A stretch of 22,846 nucleotides of DNA, from IMG/VR virus record IMGVR_UViG_3300020034_000070, positions 1-22,846 of that record; one strand, 5' to 3'. The notes under the pieces were generated by a model that saw only the letters and a program-made list of their open reading frames with translations, searched no databases and was not told the origin of the DNA. The translations under genes and the position numbers were made by a program. The first letter of the stretch is position 1. The number at the start of each line of letters is the position of its first letter. The DNA comes from a virus. Positions 1-7,568 of this stretch are shown here, one piece after another.

Positions 1-565
1 AGAGGAGCGATTCCGCCGTGGGGGCGACGAACGGCTCCGTGAACTTCTCCGGCGTGTAGGTGCCGGCAGTGTACGTCTCGCCGAATGGACTCGGCGCGCC
101 GCCGAAGTGGCTGTCGGGCCAGGTGAACCCGCCGCCGCCATTGCCGCCCGGCTTGTTCTGCTCGGACGCGTACGCCGACGCCAGGCGCCCATAGTCGCCG
201 GGGTTACTCGCGAGAAAGGCTTTCGCCCACTCGTAGGGGACACCGTCGGGAATCCGGTTGATGTCGGCAATCCCGCGCGCATCGTAATCGGCCTCGATGT
301 TGGTGCGGTTTTGCGCGGGGGTGACGCCGGGGGCCAAGACCCCAGTGCCGCCCTCGTAATTGGATCGCGGCGGCGGCACGCCGTAATTCGGATCGCTCGG
401 CGCGCGCCCCCAGTCGTCGTAGTGGCCCGTGTCCTGGGTCGGCGGGGGCGCCGCGGTGGGGGGCGGCGGCGCCGCGGCGGGCGCCTTCCCGTAGTCGGGA
501 TCTCCGGGTTGACGTCCCCACGCATCCGGCCCCACGTTCCCGTATCCGTCTAAGCGACTCGCCAT
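1..565 (-). CDS. Proline-rich putative internal virion protein (partial, C-terminus off window)
   Basis: The frame opens at ATG 563-565 (TAATG overlap with the upstream gene's stop) and stays open for 188 codons to the left edge, so the C-terminus is missing. The N-terminal third is Pro/Ala/Gly-rich, with two copies of a D-x-WGR-x-P-x-DP-x-YG-x-x-P motif at about residues 14-29 and 50-65, separated by a run of prolines and alanines. After about residue 80 the sequence becomes more ordinary, with a helical stretch near PDGVPYEWAKAFLASNPGDY. I do not recognise a family. Its place as the second gene after the tail fibre fits an ejection or internal virion protein, but that is inferred from P22-like gene order only. 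Confidence 0.7.
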   Translation of the reverse strand, partial: MASRLDGYGNVGPDAWGRQPGDPDYGKAPAAAPPPPTAAPPPTQDTGHYDDWGRAPSDPNYGVPPPRSNYEGGTGVLAPGVTPAQNRTNIEADYDARGIADINRIPDGVPYEWAKAFLASNPGDYGRLASAYASEQNKPGGNGGGGFTWPDSHFGGAPSPFGETYTAGTYTPEKFTEPFVAPTAESLL

Positions 566-1452
566 TACGTCACCCTCGTCGCGCCTTGTTGGAGATACTG
601 CTCGGCCTGATCCGCCGGCACGTCACGCACCACCCCGCGCGAATCCGCCAACTTGACGGTCGGTCCGCTACCCGAGGCCGGCGGCGCCTGGCCCTGATAA
701 CTGCTGCCACTCAGGAGCGCGCTCGCGCGAGTGGTGGCCGCCGTGCCGGCCGCGGAGTACGGTTGTAGCCGTCCGAGGTAATCGGCGCGCTGGCCGCGCG
801 TGTAGCCGCGTTCTTCTTCGGTGGTCGAACGGCGGTAGCGTTCGTTTTCTTTCTCGACCTCGAGGGCTTTTTCGAGAAACTCCGTCTGGATGCGCGCGGC
901 GTCCGCACTGGCCGAGTTCGCCATGTGCTGACCGTAGAGATTCGTGGCCGCCTGCACGCCTTGGCCGAGGAGCGGCCGCAGATACGACGCCGTCCCAGCC
1001 GCGGCCCCACCGCCGTACACGGCCGCTTCGGTGGCCGCGACTTCGCCCGCCACGAATCCGCCGCCGCCACCAGCGGTCGTGCCGGCACCCACCGCCGCCC
1101 CCCCGGCCGCCGGCCCCGCCACAATCGCGAGCGCCGCCGGCACCGCCAGCGCCCCGGCAATCAGCCCGAGGTTGCGCCACTGGTTCTGATGCGGGTCGCG
1201 CAGGCTCGATCCGGACTGCTGCCCGCCCTTCGCCTGCGCCAGCGTCCGCACGTCGGGGTAGTAGTTATTGGGGATGCCCAGGGCCGTGCGGTTAGCATCC
1301 ACGTATTGCTTGAGCGCGGTGTATTGGGCGCGTCCGCGCGCGCGGATGTCTGGCACCGTCGCATCGTTCGCGGCGGCGACGTAGGCCGTAATGAGCCGCT
1401 GGAGTTGCGGGTCGGTTTGCCAGGCGCCGGTTGTCGGGACTCTGTCTGCCAT
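565..1452 (-). CDS. Putative internal virion / ejection protein
   Basis: About 295 residues. A helical N-terminal region (about residues 1-90) is followed by a long Gly/Ala-rich hydrophobic stretch (about 95-160, including a run of glycines near TTAGGGGG) that could enter a membrane. Next comes a charged helical segment (about 185-225, rich in E, K, R and Q) and a Ser/Gly-rich tail ending in a small folded piece with DSRGVVRDVPADQAEQYLQQG. That layout recalls ejection proteins that leave the virion and insert in the cell envelope, as P22 gp7/gp20 do, but no sequence match is recognised. ATG 1450-1452 is preferred; a GTG two codons earlier (1458) is possible. It ends TAATG with the next gene. 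Confidence 0.7.
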   Translation of the reverse strand: MADRVPTTGAWQTDPQLQRLITAYVAAANDATVPDIRARGRAQYTALKQYVDANRTALGIPNNYYPDVRTLAQAKGGQQSGSSLRDPHQNQWRNLGLIAGALAVPAALAIVAGPAAGGAAVGAGTTAGGGGGFVAGEVAATEAAVYGGGAAAGTASYLRPLLGQGVQAATNLYGQHMANSASADAARIQTEFLEKALEVEKENERYRRSTTEEERGYTRGQRADYLGRLQPYSAAGTAATTRASALLSGSSYQGQAPPASGSGPTVKLADSRGVVRDVPADQAEQYLQQGATRVT

Positions 1453-1480
1453 CGTCACTCACTCGAGAGGAAACACGCCA

Positions 1481-2263
1481 TTACCCGACCACTTCCACGA
1501 GATAGATCGCGCTCACGTCCGCATTGAACTGCACGAACGCTTGCGCCAGATTGGCCGCCGACGCCAACTGCGTCGTGTACGTCACCGCTGCCACCGTCGC
1601 CGGACTATCGAGCGCCGTCAGCACATGCGAGCCCACGTTATTGGTCGCCGCACTGGCGGTATACCCGACGTAGAAATGCTCGGCGAGCGTCGTGGTACCC
1701 GCCCGCCGCAGCCGCAGATTCAGGCCCGTGTCGCCCGTGTTCTTGCCGCAGCCCGCCTGCAGGGCGAGCACGAGAATCTTGTTGGCGACCGCGCCCGGCG
1801 TGATCGTCGCGCTCAGTCCCGTGTCCGCATACGTGCTCGACGACGACAGCGTCTGCGTCGCGTAGGTCGCCGCTACGACCTGACGCACGGTGCCCACCGG
1901 GAGCGCCGGGGACGGCAGGCCGGTCAGATTCGCGCCACTGATCGCCGGGAGCACCGCCGGGAAGCGCGCATCGGGCACTGTCCCCGTGGTCAACTGCGAG
2001 GCGTTGAGCGCCGTCAGACTCGCGCCATTGAGCGTCGTCGACGGCACCGCGATCCCGGCGGCCACCGTCGCGAACAGGAACCCGGTCACCAGCGCGCCGA
2101 GGTTGACGTCGTTGGTGAGGGACGGATTCGCCGTCGCCGTGAGGTAGCGCGCGTCGATCGGCGGAATGTTCGCGGGGAGGGACGCGTCGATCGACAGAAA
2201 GTAGTTCTGCCAGGCGACACTATCGGGCGTAAACGGCTCCGTGGGCGTCGGGAGAATCGCCAT
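1481..2263 (-). CDS. Tail fibre protein
   Basis: 260 residues from ATG 2261-2263, which overlaps the stop of the gp10-like gene as TAATG. The N-terminus is a short proline-containing region (AILPTPTEPFTPDS) that may attach to the tail. The middle (about residues 75-125) carries the shaft-like Asn/Leu/Thr repeats common in phage fibres, such as TTLNGASLTALNASQLTTG and ISGANLTGLPSP. The C-terminal half (about 130-260) is beta-rich and low in charge, probably the trimeric receptor-binding or knob domain. The assignment rests on these repeats and on the position right after the tail hub gene. The receptor cannot be inferred. Confidence 0.75.
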   Translation of the reverse strand: MAILPTPTEPFTPDSVAWQNYFLSIDASLPANIPPIDARYLTATANPSLTNDVNLGALVTGFLFATVAAGIAVPSTTLNGASLTALNASQLTTGTVPDARFPAVLPAISGANLTGLPSPALPVGTVRQVVAATYATQTLSSSSTYADTGLSATITPGAVANKILVLALQAGCGKNTGDTGLNLRLRRAGTTTLAEHFYVGYTASAATNNVGSHVLTALDSPATVAAVTYTTQLASAANLAQAFVQFNADVSAIYLVEVVG

Positions 2264-3729
2264 TACAGCTGCCCCGTCGACGCGGCGCTCTTCAACCAGA
2301 GCCCCACCCAACAGACCTTGACCGGGTCACTCTGCGTGTGTTCGAACACGAGGCGATCCATCCGCACGCGCCCGAGCCGTCGCCAGATCGCCCGCGTGTC
2401 GTAGCGCCCGAGCGCGCCCACGGGCGCTGATCCGGCCGCGATCCACGTCTTCGCCGCGTCGCGGCTGATCCGCATGTCGACGACCGGCGCAGTCCCCTGC
2501 CCGGTGAGCACCCCGACGCCGACCTCGGCGCCGAGCTCGACGCGCTTGAGGAAGAGGATCTGGTTCTCGTCGCTGACATAGGGCGTGCGCCGCATGCGAC
2601 GAATCACCGCCCCGTGGTCGGTGTACGTGTCGAGGTCGAGCGTGTAGAGCACGGCGCTCGCGGCATCGCCCACCAGGATCTGACTCCCGACCTGGCAACA
2701 GCCACGGGCGCGCCACCGCGTGAAGCGGCCCGTCGTCGCATCCCACCCGGCCCGCGCATGCCAGAGCGACTCCGTGTCATCCCAGACGTAGGTCTGGACG
2801 TCGTCGGGACTGTCCGGCGCCGTGATCGCCGCGAACGTGTGGCCGTCCTGCTCGTAGGTGAGCATCTCGGCCGAGGTCAAGGTCGTCGCCTGCCCCAACC
2901 AGCGCTCAATCGGCGGCGTCGAGACCGTCGTGGGCGCCGGCCCGCCCGTGGCTTTCACGATCCGCGGTGTGCCGGTGCCGTCCTGGGCCAGCCAGGTAAA
3001 CACATCGTTGCGGCGCGTGATCGCCCACGGCGTGATCGCGCCGATCTGCGTCGTCGTGCCGGGATACGGTAAGAACGGCGTGTCGGCATCGCCCGAGTCG
3101 TAATAGAGCGTCGTCGTGCGCGAGCCAAACGTCCAGACGCGGTTTTGACTCACGCCGATGCCGACCACGTGGTCGGAGGTGCCCGACCGCGTGAAGAAGT
3201 CGAGCGCGTCCCAGGTCTGGCCGTCCTCGAGCGCGCTGAAATACAGGATCGGACTGTCGCGTTGGTTGATGATGAAATAGCCGTCGAGGAAGACGACCAT
3301 GACCGGGCCGGTAAACGGCAGCACGATCGCCGCGCTCAGGACGTTCGTGACGAGGTCGAGGATCTTCAGCTCGTTGCCGCCGACAATCGCCAGGTCGTTG
3401 CCGCCCTGTCCATTGCTGGCGTAGCTCACCGGTTCGCCGTTGTCCGCGATCGTGCCGCGGAGGGTCAGCGTCCCATCGCTCGCGCGTTCGTAGAGGTTCG
3501 TGCCGGTCGTGACCCAGGTGCGATCGTCCTGGGAGAACCAGCCGCGGCCGTCGCCGCCGCTCGCGCTCTCGTTCTCGAGCCGCAAGCCCGGCGTCCCGAT
3601 GAGCCACTTCGTTTTCTTGCTGCCCTCGGTCCGCCGCGTCTCCACGAACAGGTTGATGCAGACGTCCGCCGCGGCGGTCGCGCTGATCGCCTGATAGCTC
3701 CCGTTGACGAAGTCGGTCAGCAACGGCAT
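2263..3729 (-). CDS. P22 gp10-like packaged DNA stabilisation / tail hub protein
   Basis: 488 residues, close to the length of P22 gp10. In P22 this protein joins the portal-bound gp4 ring, keeps the packaged DNA from leaking and forms the hub for tail attachments. Family signs are an N-terminus reading MPLLTDFVNGSYQ with an NLFVE segment near residue 26, a KKTKWLIGTPGL turn, and repeated beta-propeller-like strands. Examples are FLDGYFIINQRDSPILYFSALEDGQTW, NRVWTFGSRTTTLYY and TPWAITRRNDVFTWLAQDGTG, the last two seen separately along the chain. The C-terminus ends with an all-beta part around residues 390-488. ATG directly abuts the gp4-like stop (TAGATG). Confidence 0.88.
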   Translation of the reverse strand: MPLLTDFVNGSYQAISATAAADVCINLFVETRRTEGSKKTKWLIGTPGLRLENESASGGDGRGWFSQDDRTWVTTGTNLYERASDGTLTLRGTIADNGEPVSYASNGQGGNDLAIVGGNELKILDLVTNVLSAAIVLPFTGPVMVVFLDGYFIINQRDSPILYFSALEDGQTWDALDFFTRSGTSDHVVGIGVSQNRVWTFGSRTTTLYYDSGDADTPFLPYPGTTTQIGAITPWAITRRNDVFTWLAQDGTGTPRIVKATGGPAPTTVSTPPIERWLGQATTLTSAEMLTYEQDGHTFAAITAPDSPDDVQTYVWDDTESLWHARAGWDATTGRFTRWRARGCCQVGSQILVGDAASAVLYTLDLDTYTDHGAVIRRMRRTPYVSDENQILFLKRVELGAEVGVGVLTGQGTAPVVDMRISRDAAKTWIAAGSAPVGALGRYDTRAIWRRLGRVRMDRLVFEHTQSDPVKVCWVGLWLKSAASTGQL

Positions 3730-4755
3730 CTACTGCCACCCCGTCAGGTAATTCCCGCGTGGACGGCGACCCGAGCCCGGCATCCCGGCATCGGCGGTGC
3801 TGAACCGTGGCGTGCGGTCGTTGTTCTTGGCGATGCGGGCGCGCGCGGCGCGTGCGGACGTCTCCACGTGCGCCGGAATCTCGGCGCCGAACGGCGCGGC
3901 GATCTCCTCCGCCAAGGTCAAGATGATCGCGTCGAGATAGCCCGGCGGCAGCGTCACCGTGTCGACGAGCGTCACCTGGCTGAGCACGCTCCGCGTGAGC
4001 AGCTCCACGCTCGCCGCGCTCGCGGGCACCGGGTAGAAATAGAGCTCCCCGTTCGGCCACGTCGGGTTATAGAAGACGCCCTGCGCGATCGTCGACGTCA
4101 GACTCGGCAGGCTGAGGCCGTTGTAGTCCTCCACGGACAGCACGTCGATCGGGACGCGCACGCCGCCGCTGAGGAGGAGACTCGCCGCCTCGATCGACAC
4201 GGGCCGCTGCGCCGTGGTGAAGGACGCCCCGCTCGGGCCGATGGTGTGCGGCGAGAGACTCGGCACCAGCGTGAACGTCTGAAACTGGACGCTGTAGATC
4301 GCGGCCTGGTCGGCGTTCCAGTTGTCGATGAGGCGATTGAGCTTCCCGAGGATGAGCGCCCCGTCGTCGGCGTCGGGCACTTCCCCCTTCATGAAGAGGC
4401 TGAGCTCCTGGCCCGCGGCGAGACAGATCGCGAGCACGGAGACCGCCTCTTCATGAAGGGAGGCGATGAGCGTGGCCTGCTGCGCGAGGGTGATCGTCGG
4501 GTACTGAATCGTCGTCGGGATCGCGCCGGTGCCGATGAAGGTAAAGTCGCACTTGGCGCCGTCGGTCTCCTGCAGACTGGGCCGATAGCTGAATAACCCG
4601 TTGCCCTCCGACGTGCAGAGACCCGAGCCCACGGAGCCGATCGCCTGCGTCCCCGCGTCGAGGGTCACATACACCGTCACGGTGCCGCTGAAGGCGGCGC
4701 CCGTCGCGTTGAGCATTTGGGCCGAGACGCTCTGGCCGGCCTGGGCGCGAATCAC
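3730..4755 (-). CDS. P22 gp4-like tail accessory factor with extra N-terminal beta domain
   Basis: 341 residues from GTG 4753-4755, which overlaps the preceding stop as GTGA; the frame is open further upstream, but that part lies in another gene. Residues about 1-88 look like a small beta (Ig-like) domain (AGQSVSAQMLNATG, GTVTVYVTLDAG, FTFIGTGAIP), a type I associate with stand-alone structural genes. From about residue 115 it reads as a gp4-type head-completion protein: KLNRLIDNWNADQAAIYS, a segment with TIGPSG and RPVSIEAA, then NGELYFYPVPA and LPPGYLDAIILTLAEEIAAPFG. It ends in a basic helix (ARAARARIAKNN) with a Gly/Arg tail. In P22 this ring extends the portal after packaging. A 16-bp perfect inverted repeat lies at the domain junction. 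Confidence 0.75.
   Translation of the reverse strand: MIRAQAGQSVSAQMLNATGAAFSGTVTVYVTLDAGTQAIGSVGSGLCTSEGNGLFSYRPSLQETDGAKCDFTFIGTGAIPTTIQYPTITLAQQATLIASLHEEAVSVLAICLAAGQELSLFMKGEVPDADDGALILGKLNRLIDNWNADQAAIYSVQFQTFTLVPSLSPHTIGPSGASFTTAQRPVSIEAASLLLSGGVRVPIDVLSVEDYNGLSLPSLTSTIAQGVFYNPTWPNGELYFYPVPASAASVELLTRSVLSQVTLVDTVTLPPGYLDAIILTLAEEIAAPFGAEIPAHVETSARAARARIAKNNDRTPRFSTADAGMPGSGRRPRGNYLTGWQ
4385..4460. repeat. Perfect 16-bp inverted repeat with 44-bp spacer inside the gp4-like gene
   Basis: Arms are 4385-4400 (CCCTTCATGAAGAGGC) and 4445-4460, its exact reverse complement. Each arm contains the 10-bp palindrome CTTCATGAAG. Pairing stops at both ends of the arms. In the gp4-like protein the arms encode the flanks LHEEA and LFMKG of a 25-residue segment. 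Flipping the 44-bp spacer would keep the frame open and change only the residues between the arms. Confidence 0.85.
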
Positions 4756-4889
4756 TGGCGACTCCCGTTGATGCCGACGACGGCGTTGGCGAAGACCGTC
4801 CACGCGGCGTTGAAGACGACCGTGAAGCCGACCTTCGGCCAGTAGCGCGGGGCGAACATGCGATTGGCGAAGTAGCGACTCGGAAACAT
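4752..4889 (-). CDS. Small 45-residue phage structural-associated protein
   Basis: 45 residues from ATG 4887-4889, overlapping the preceding stop as TGATG and followed by a GTGA overlap with the gp4-like gene. The sequence begins FPSRYFANRMFAPRYWPKVG, an aromatic R-Y-F/W repeat I have seen in tiny phage proteins next to tail-fibre-like repeat genes. It continues with a hydrophobic stretch (FTVVFNAAWTVFANAVVG) that could be a membrane or packing helix. The function is unknown. The tight coupling on both sides and clean start support it as a real gene. Confidence 0.7.
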   Translation of the reverse strand: MFPSRYFANRMFAPRYWPKVGFTVVFNAAWTVFANAVVGINGSRQ

Positions 4890-6808
4890 CAGCTCACATC
4901 CAGGGTGATCGCCGACCGGTTGCCGTTGCTGTCGACGGTGGCCGTGATGCGGTCCTTGGAGTCGGCCACGTTGCGGATCACGATCGTCGCGGTCGCCGCG
5001 CCACTGAGCTTGCCGGCCATGCCCGCGAGCAACACCCGGAGCGCCTGGCGCATCGTGATGGTCGAATCGCCGATCGTGTCGTCGAGAATCGCGTCGACGC
5101 CGGCCGCCGAGAGTGCAGGCGTGGCTGCCGTGGCTGCGGTCGTCACCGACGTCTTCATCGTGGCGGACAGGTCGCCACTCACGGTCGCCACGGGTGTGGC
5201 GGCAGACGCCGCCGTCGTGACGCTGGTTTTCATCGTCGCCGTGAGATCCCCGCTCAGCGTGGCCACCGGCGTCGACGCACTCGCGGCCGTCGTCACCTGC
5301 GCCGCCGACAGGTCGGTGAATCCCGTCACCCCGGTGCCCTTCGCCAACACGATGTTGGTGCCGGCCGTGAGCAGCCGCGCCGCGGTGCTCCACACCTTAT
5401 CGGCCGCCGTCTGCAGCACATCCACCAACCCGCCGGCACTGATCGACAGCGACGAGAAGTTCGTCGGCACGGCGAACGTGGCCATGCGCGACGTGATGGT
5501 GCCGTTGATGTTGTCGCCGATGATCTTGCCCGCCTGGCCGGCGCTGTAACTGCCGGGCAAGGCCGTGATCCAGGGGTCGCCCGCCGCGCCCGCCGCGCTG
5601 AGCGCCTCCCCCGTCGACCCAGACACCGCATGGCCGGCGATCAGCTCATCCCACACCTGATCCGCGATCGCCGCGGCCGTGGGGGCCGTGGTGCCATCGC
5701 TCGGCAGGATCGCGAACGTCGACGTGTTGTCGGGGTTCGTCGCCCACGTGGACACGGTCGCGACTTTGGTCGCGCCGACGTACCCACTGATGAAGCGCGC
5801 TTGCCCGGCCCCGGTGCCCCCCGTGAGGTAGAGGAGATCGTTGCGATAGACGTTGTCGACGGCCGACGCCGAGGCATCGAGCGTGATCGTCGTGGCCGCG
5901 CCGGCCGTGGCGGTGTTGCTGCGAATCGTCTTGAGGCCGGTATCGGCCGCCAGGGAGGCGTTCGTGATGCCGGCCGCGGCGACGGACCCGATCGAGCCCG
6001 TCACGTTGCCCCCGACGTTCCCGGTCACACTGCCCACGGCACCGGTGACACTGCCCACGGCGCCGGTGACGCTCGCCGCGATCTTGTCGCCGATGATCTT
6101 GCCGGCGGTGCCCGCGCCATAGGCGCCCGGGAGCGACGTCAGCCACGGGTCGCCCGCACTGGCCGCGCCGTTGAGCGCCGCGCCCGTGCTCAGCGCCGTG
6201 ACGTGCCCGCTCAGCACCTCATCCCAGACCTGATCGGCGACCGCGTTGACACCCGCCACGGACAGCGCCGGGGTCGAGGCCGTGGCCGCCGTCGTCACAC
6301 TGGTTTTCATCGTGGCCGTGAGGTCGCCGACGACCGGCACCGCGCCGGAGGTGAGATTGACCTGCCCGGTGCCCGTGCCGGCCGAGAGGAGCACGGAGGC
6401 GCCCAGGTCGCGCCCGGTCTGCGACGTGCCGCCCACCTTCGTGGCGTTCACCGGCTGATCGACCACATACCCAGGCGCCGAGCCGACGAACAGCGCGTCG
6501 TAGACGGCCTCCTCGAGCACCGTGAACGTGCCCCACACCTGGAGCGCGCCGGCGACCTTACTCGTGTACGCCAGCTGCCCGACCGTCGCGGTGTCCGTCG
6601 CGTCCCAGGTGACGGCATAGTTGCCGTTCACGTCGTGCGTGCCGCCGCCGCTGTTCTTCGACGCGCTCGACCCGCCGTTCTTCGAGACCTTGATGTCCGT
6701 GTTGGCGATCGTCAGGCCGGTTTTCGCGGTGATGAAATCCGTCGAATCCACGTACGGACCAATCCACCGGGTCTGCGAGGCGGTCGATTGTCGGAGGTAT
6801 CCGTCCAT
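4889..6808 (-). CDS. Large repeat-containing virion fibre-like protein
   Basis: 639 residues, low in charge and rich in Ala, Thr, Gly and Val. A roughly 50-residue unit occurs twice (about 191-241 and 382-433) with the pattern ADQVWDE, GH, AAGDPW, LPG-x-Y and AGKIIGD. The motif GDLTATMKTSVTTAA or a close variant occurs three times (about 161, 520 and 545). A short SVTGAVG-type repeat lies at about 247-275. The C-terminal part (about 585-639), with TMRQALRVLLAGMAGKLSGA then DSKDRITATVDSNGNR, is a domain I recognise from many phage structural proteins. Repeats plus beta-rich ends suggest a long trimeric fibre or spike. The stop of the previous gene supplies an AGGA ribosome-binding site 5 bases before ATG. 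Confidence 0.75.
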   Translation of the reverse strand: MDGYLRQSTASQTRWIGPYVDSTDFITAKTGLTIANTDIKVSKNGGSSASKNSGGGTHDVNGNYAVTWDATDTATVGQLAYTSKVAGALQVWGTFTVLEEAVYDALFVGSAPGYVVDQPVNATKVGGTSQTGRDLGASVLLSAGTGTGQVNLTSGAVPVVGDLTATMKTSVTTAATASTPALSVAGVNAVADQVWDEVLSGHVTALSTGAALNGAASAGDPWLTSLPGAYGAGTAGKIIGDKIAASVTGAVGSVTGAVGSVTGNVGGNVTGSIGSVAAAGITNASLAADTGLKTIRSNTATAGAATTITLDASASAVDNVYRNDLLYLTGGTGAGQARFISGYVGATKVATVSTWATNPDNTSTFAILPSDGTTAPTAAAIADQVWDELIAGHAVSGSTGEALSAAGAAGDPWITALPGSYSAGQAGKIIGDNINGTITSRMATFAVPTNFSSLSISAGGLVDVLQTAADKVWSTAARLLTAGTNIVLAKGTGVTGFTDLSAAQVTTAASASTPVATLSGDLTATMKTSVTTAASAATPVATVSGDLSATMKTSVTTAATAATPALSAAGVDAILDDTIGDSTITMRQALRVLLAGMAGKLSGAATATIVIRNVADSKDRITATVDSNGNRSAITLDVS

Positions 6809-6815
6809 CGATGTC

Positions 6816-7568
6816 CTATGCGGCCTTCGCCACAGACGCCGGTACGAAGAGGCGGTCGCGCTTCACGAACGTGGCCGGCTGCCGACGCCGCTGCTGCTGG
6901 TAGTAGTAGTGCGGGAGCGCCCCGCCGCCGCCGCCGCCGCCCGTCGCCGCCTTGAACGTGACAAACGCCGTCGCCGACCCATCGTTGCCACCCGTGTTGG
7001 CCGATCGCGTCGCACCCGAGAGCACGCCGGGGTTCTCGCTGTGTCCGGCCACGTCGCCGCCGTCCTCCAAGTAGTCCTGCGTCATGCCCGACGGCGTCGC
7101 GATCGAGGCCGTCCAGCAGGTGGTCCCCTCGAGAAGCAGGTCTTCGGCTCCCGAGGTAATCGCCGCCCCCGTCGTCCACGCCACGCCGCCGCCAAAGGAC
7201 ACGGCATTGATCCCGGCGTCGGTTTCCGGCGTGGTGAGGTCGCAATTGACCAACCGATCGATCTCCCCGGCGTCAATGTCGCGCCCCGTGACCGGCGTGA
7301 TCGTGTAGGTCGAGGGCTCACCGGCCGCGGAGGTGATGACCTTCCGGAAGAACGAGACCCCGTAGGAGTAGGTCTTCACGGCGTCGTACCAGCTGATACT
7401 CCCGACGTCGACAAACGAGTGCGACAGTGTCGGGAAGACCAGATGCTGATCCCCGGCGCAGAACCAGTGATAGCGCACCACCAGCACCGACCCATCGACG
7501 ACGCCCGAGGGCTTCGTCACCGTGGTCGAACTGATCGCCACGCTCGACCCGATGACGCAATTCGCCAT
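6816..7568 (-). CDS. Phage minor structural protein with glycine hinge and basic tail
   Basis: 250 residues, starting in a TAATG overlap with the GH16 gene. Residues 1-205 are beta-rich and resemble the single-domain appendage proteins often next to phage fibres (VIGSSVAISSTTVTKPSG, DGSVLVVRYHWF, SGATRSANTGGNDGSATAFVTFKA). A run of seven glycines (about 209-216) links this to an unusual C-terminus, ALPHYYYQQQRRRQPATF, with aromatic, glutamine and arginine runs. The glycine run is coded by a GCC triplet repeat on the plus strand (about 6921-6942). The role is inferred from neighbours: perhaps an adaptor anchoring the GH16 protein or the following fibre. No enzyme motif is seen. Confidence 0.65.
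   Translation of the reverse strand: MANCVIGSSVAISSTTVTKPSGVVDGSVLVVRYHWFCAGDQHLVFPTLSHSFVDVGSISWYDAVKTYSYGVSFFRKVITSAAGEPSTYTITPVTGRDIDAGEIDRLVNCDLTTPETDAGINAVSFGGGVAWTTGAAITSGAEDLLLEGTTCWTASIATPSGMTQDYLEDGGDVAGHSENPGVLSGATRSANTGGNDGSATAFVTFKAATGGGGGGGALPHYYYQQQRRRQPATFVKRDRLFVPASVAKAA

Noticed and set aside
3145-4596. 483-codon plus-strand frame opposite the gp10-like and gp4-like genes
   Set aside because: Arg/Asp/Val-rich shadow with no motif or ribosome site; minus-strand genes are well supported.
5140-6330. Recurring DNA segments in the fibre gene considered as a CRISPR array
   Set aside because: The repeats are imperfect, irregularly spaced and in frame, encoding protein repeats.
5630-6955. 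441-codon plus-strand frame opposite the repeat fibre gene
   Set aside because: Shadow with Arg-rich low-complexity composition; the minus strand shows clear protein repeats.
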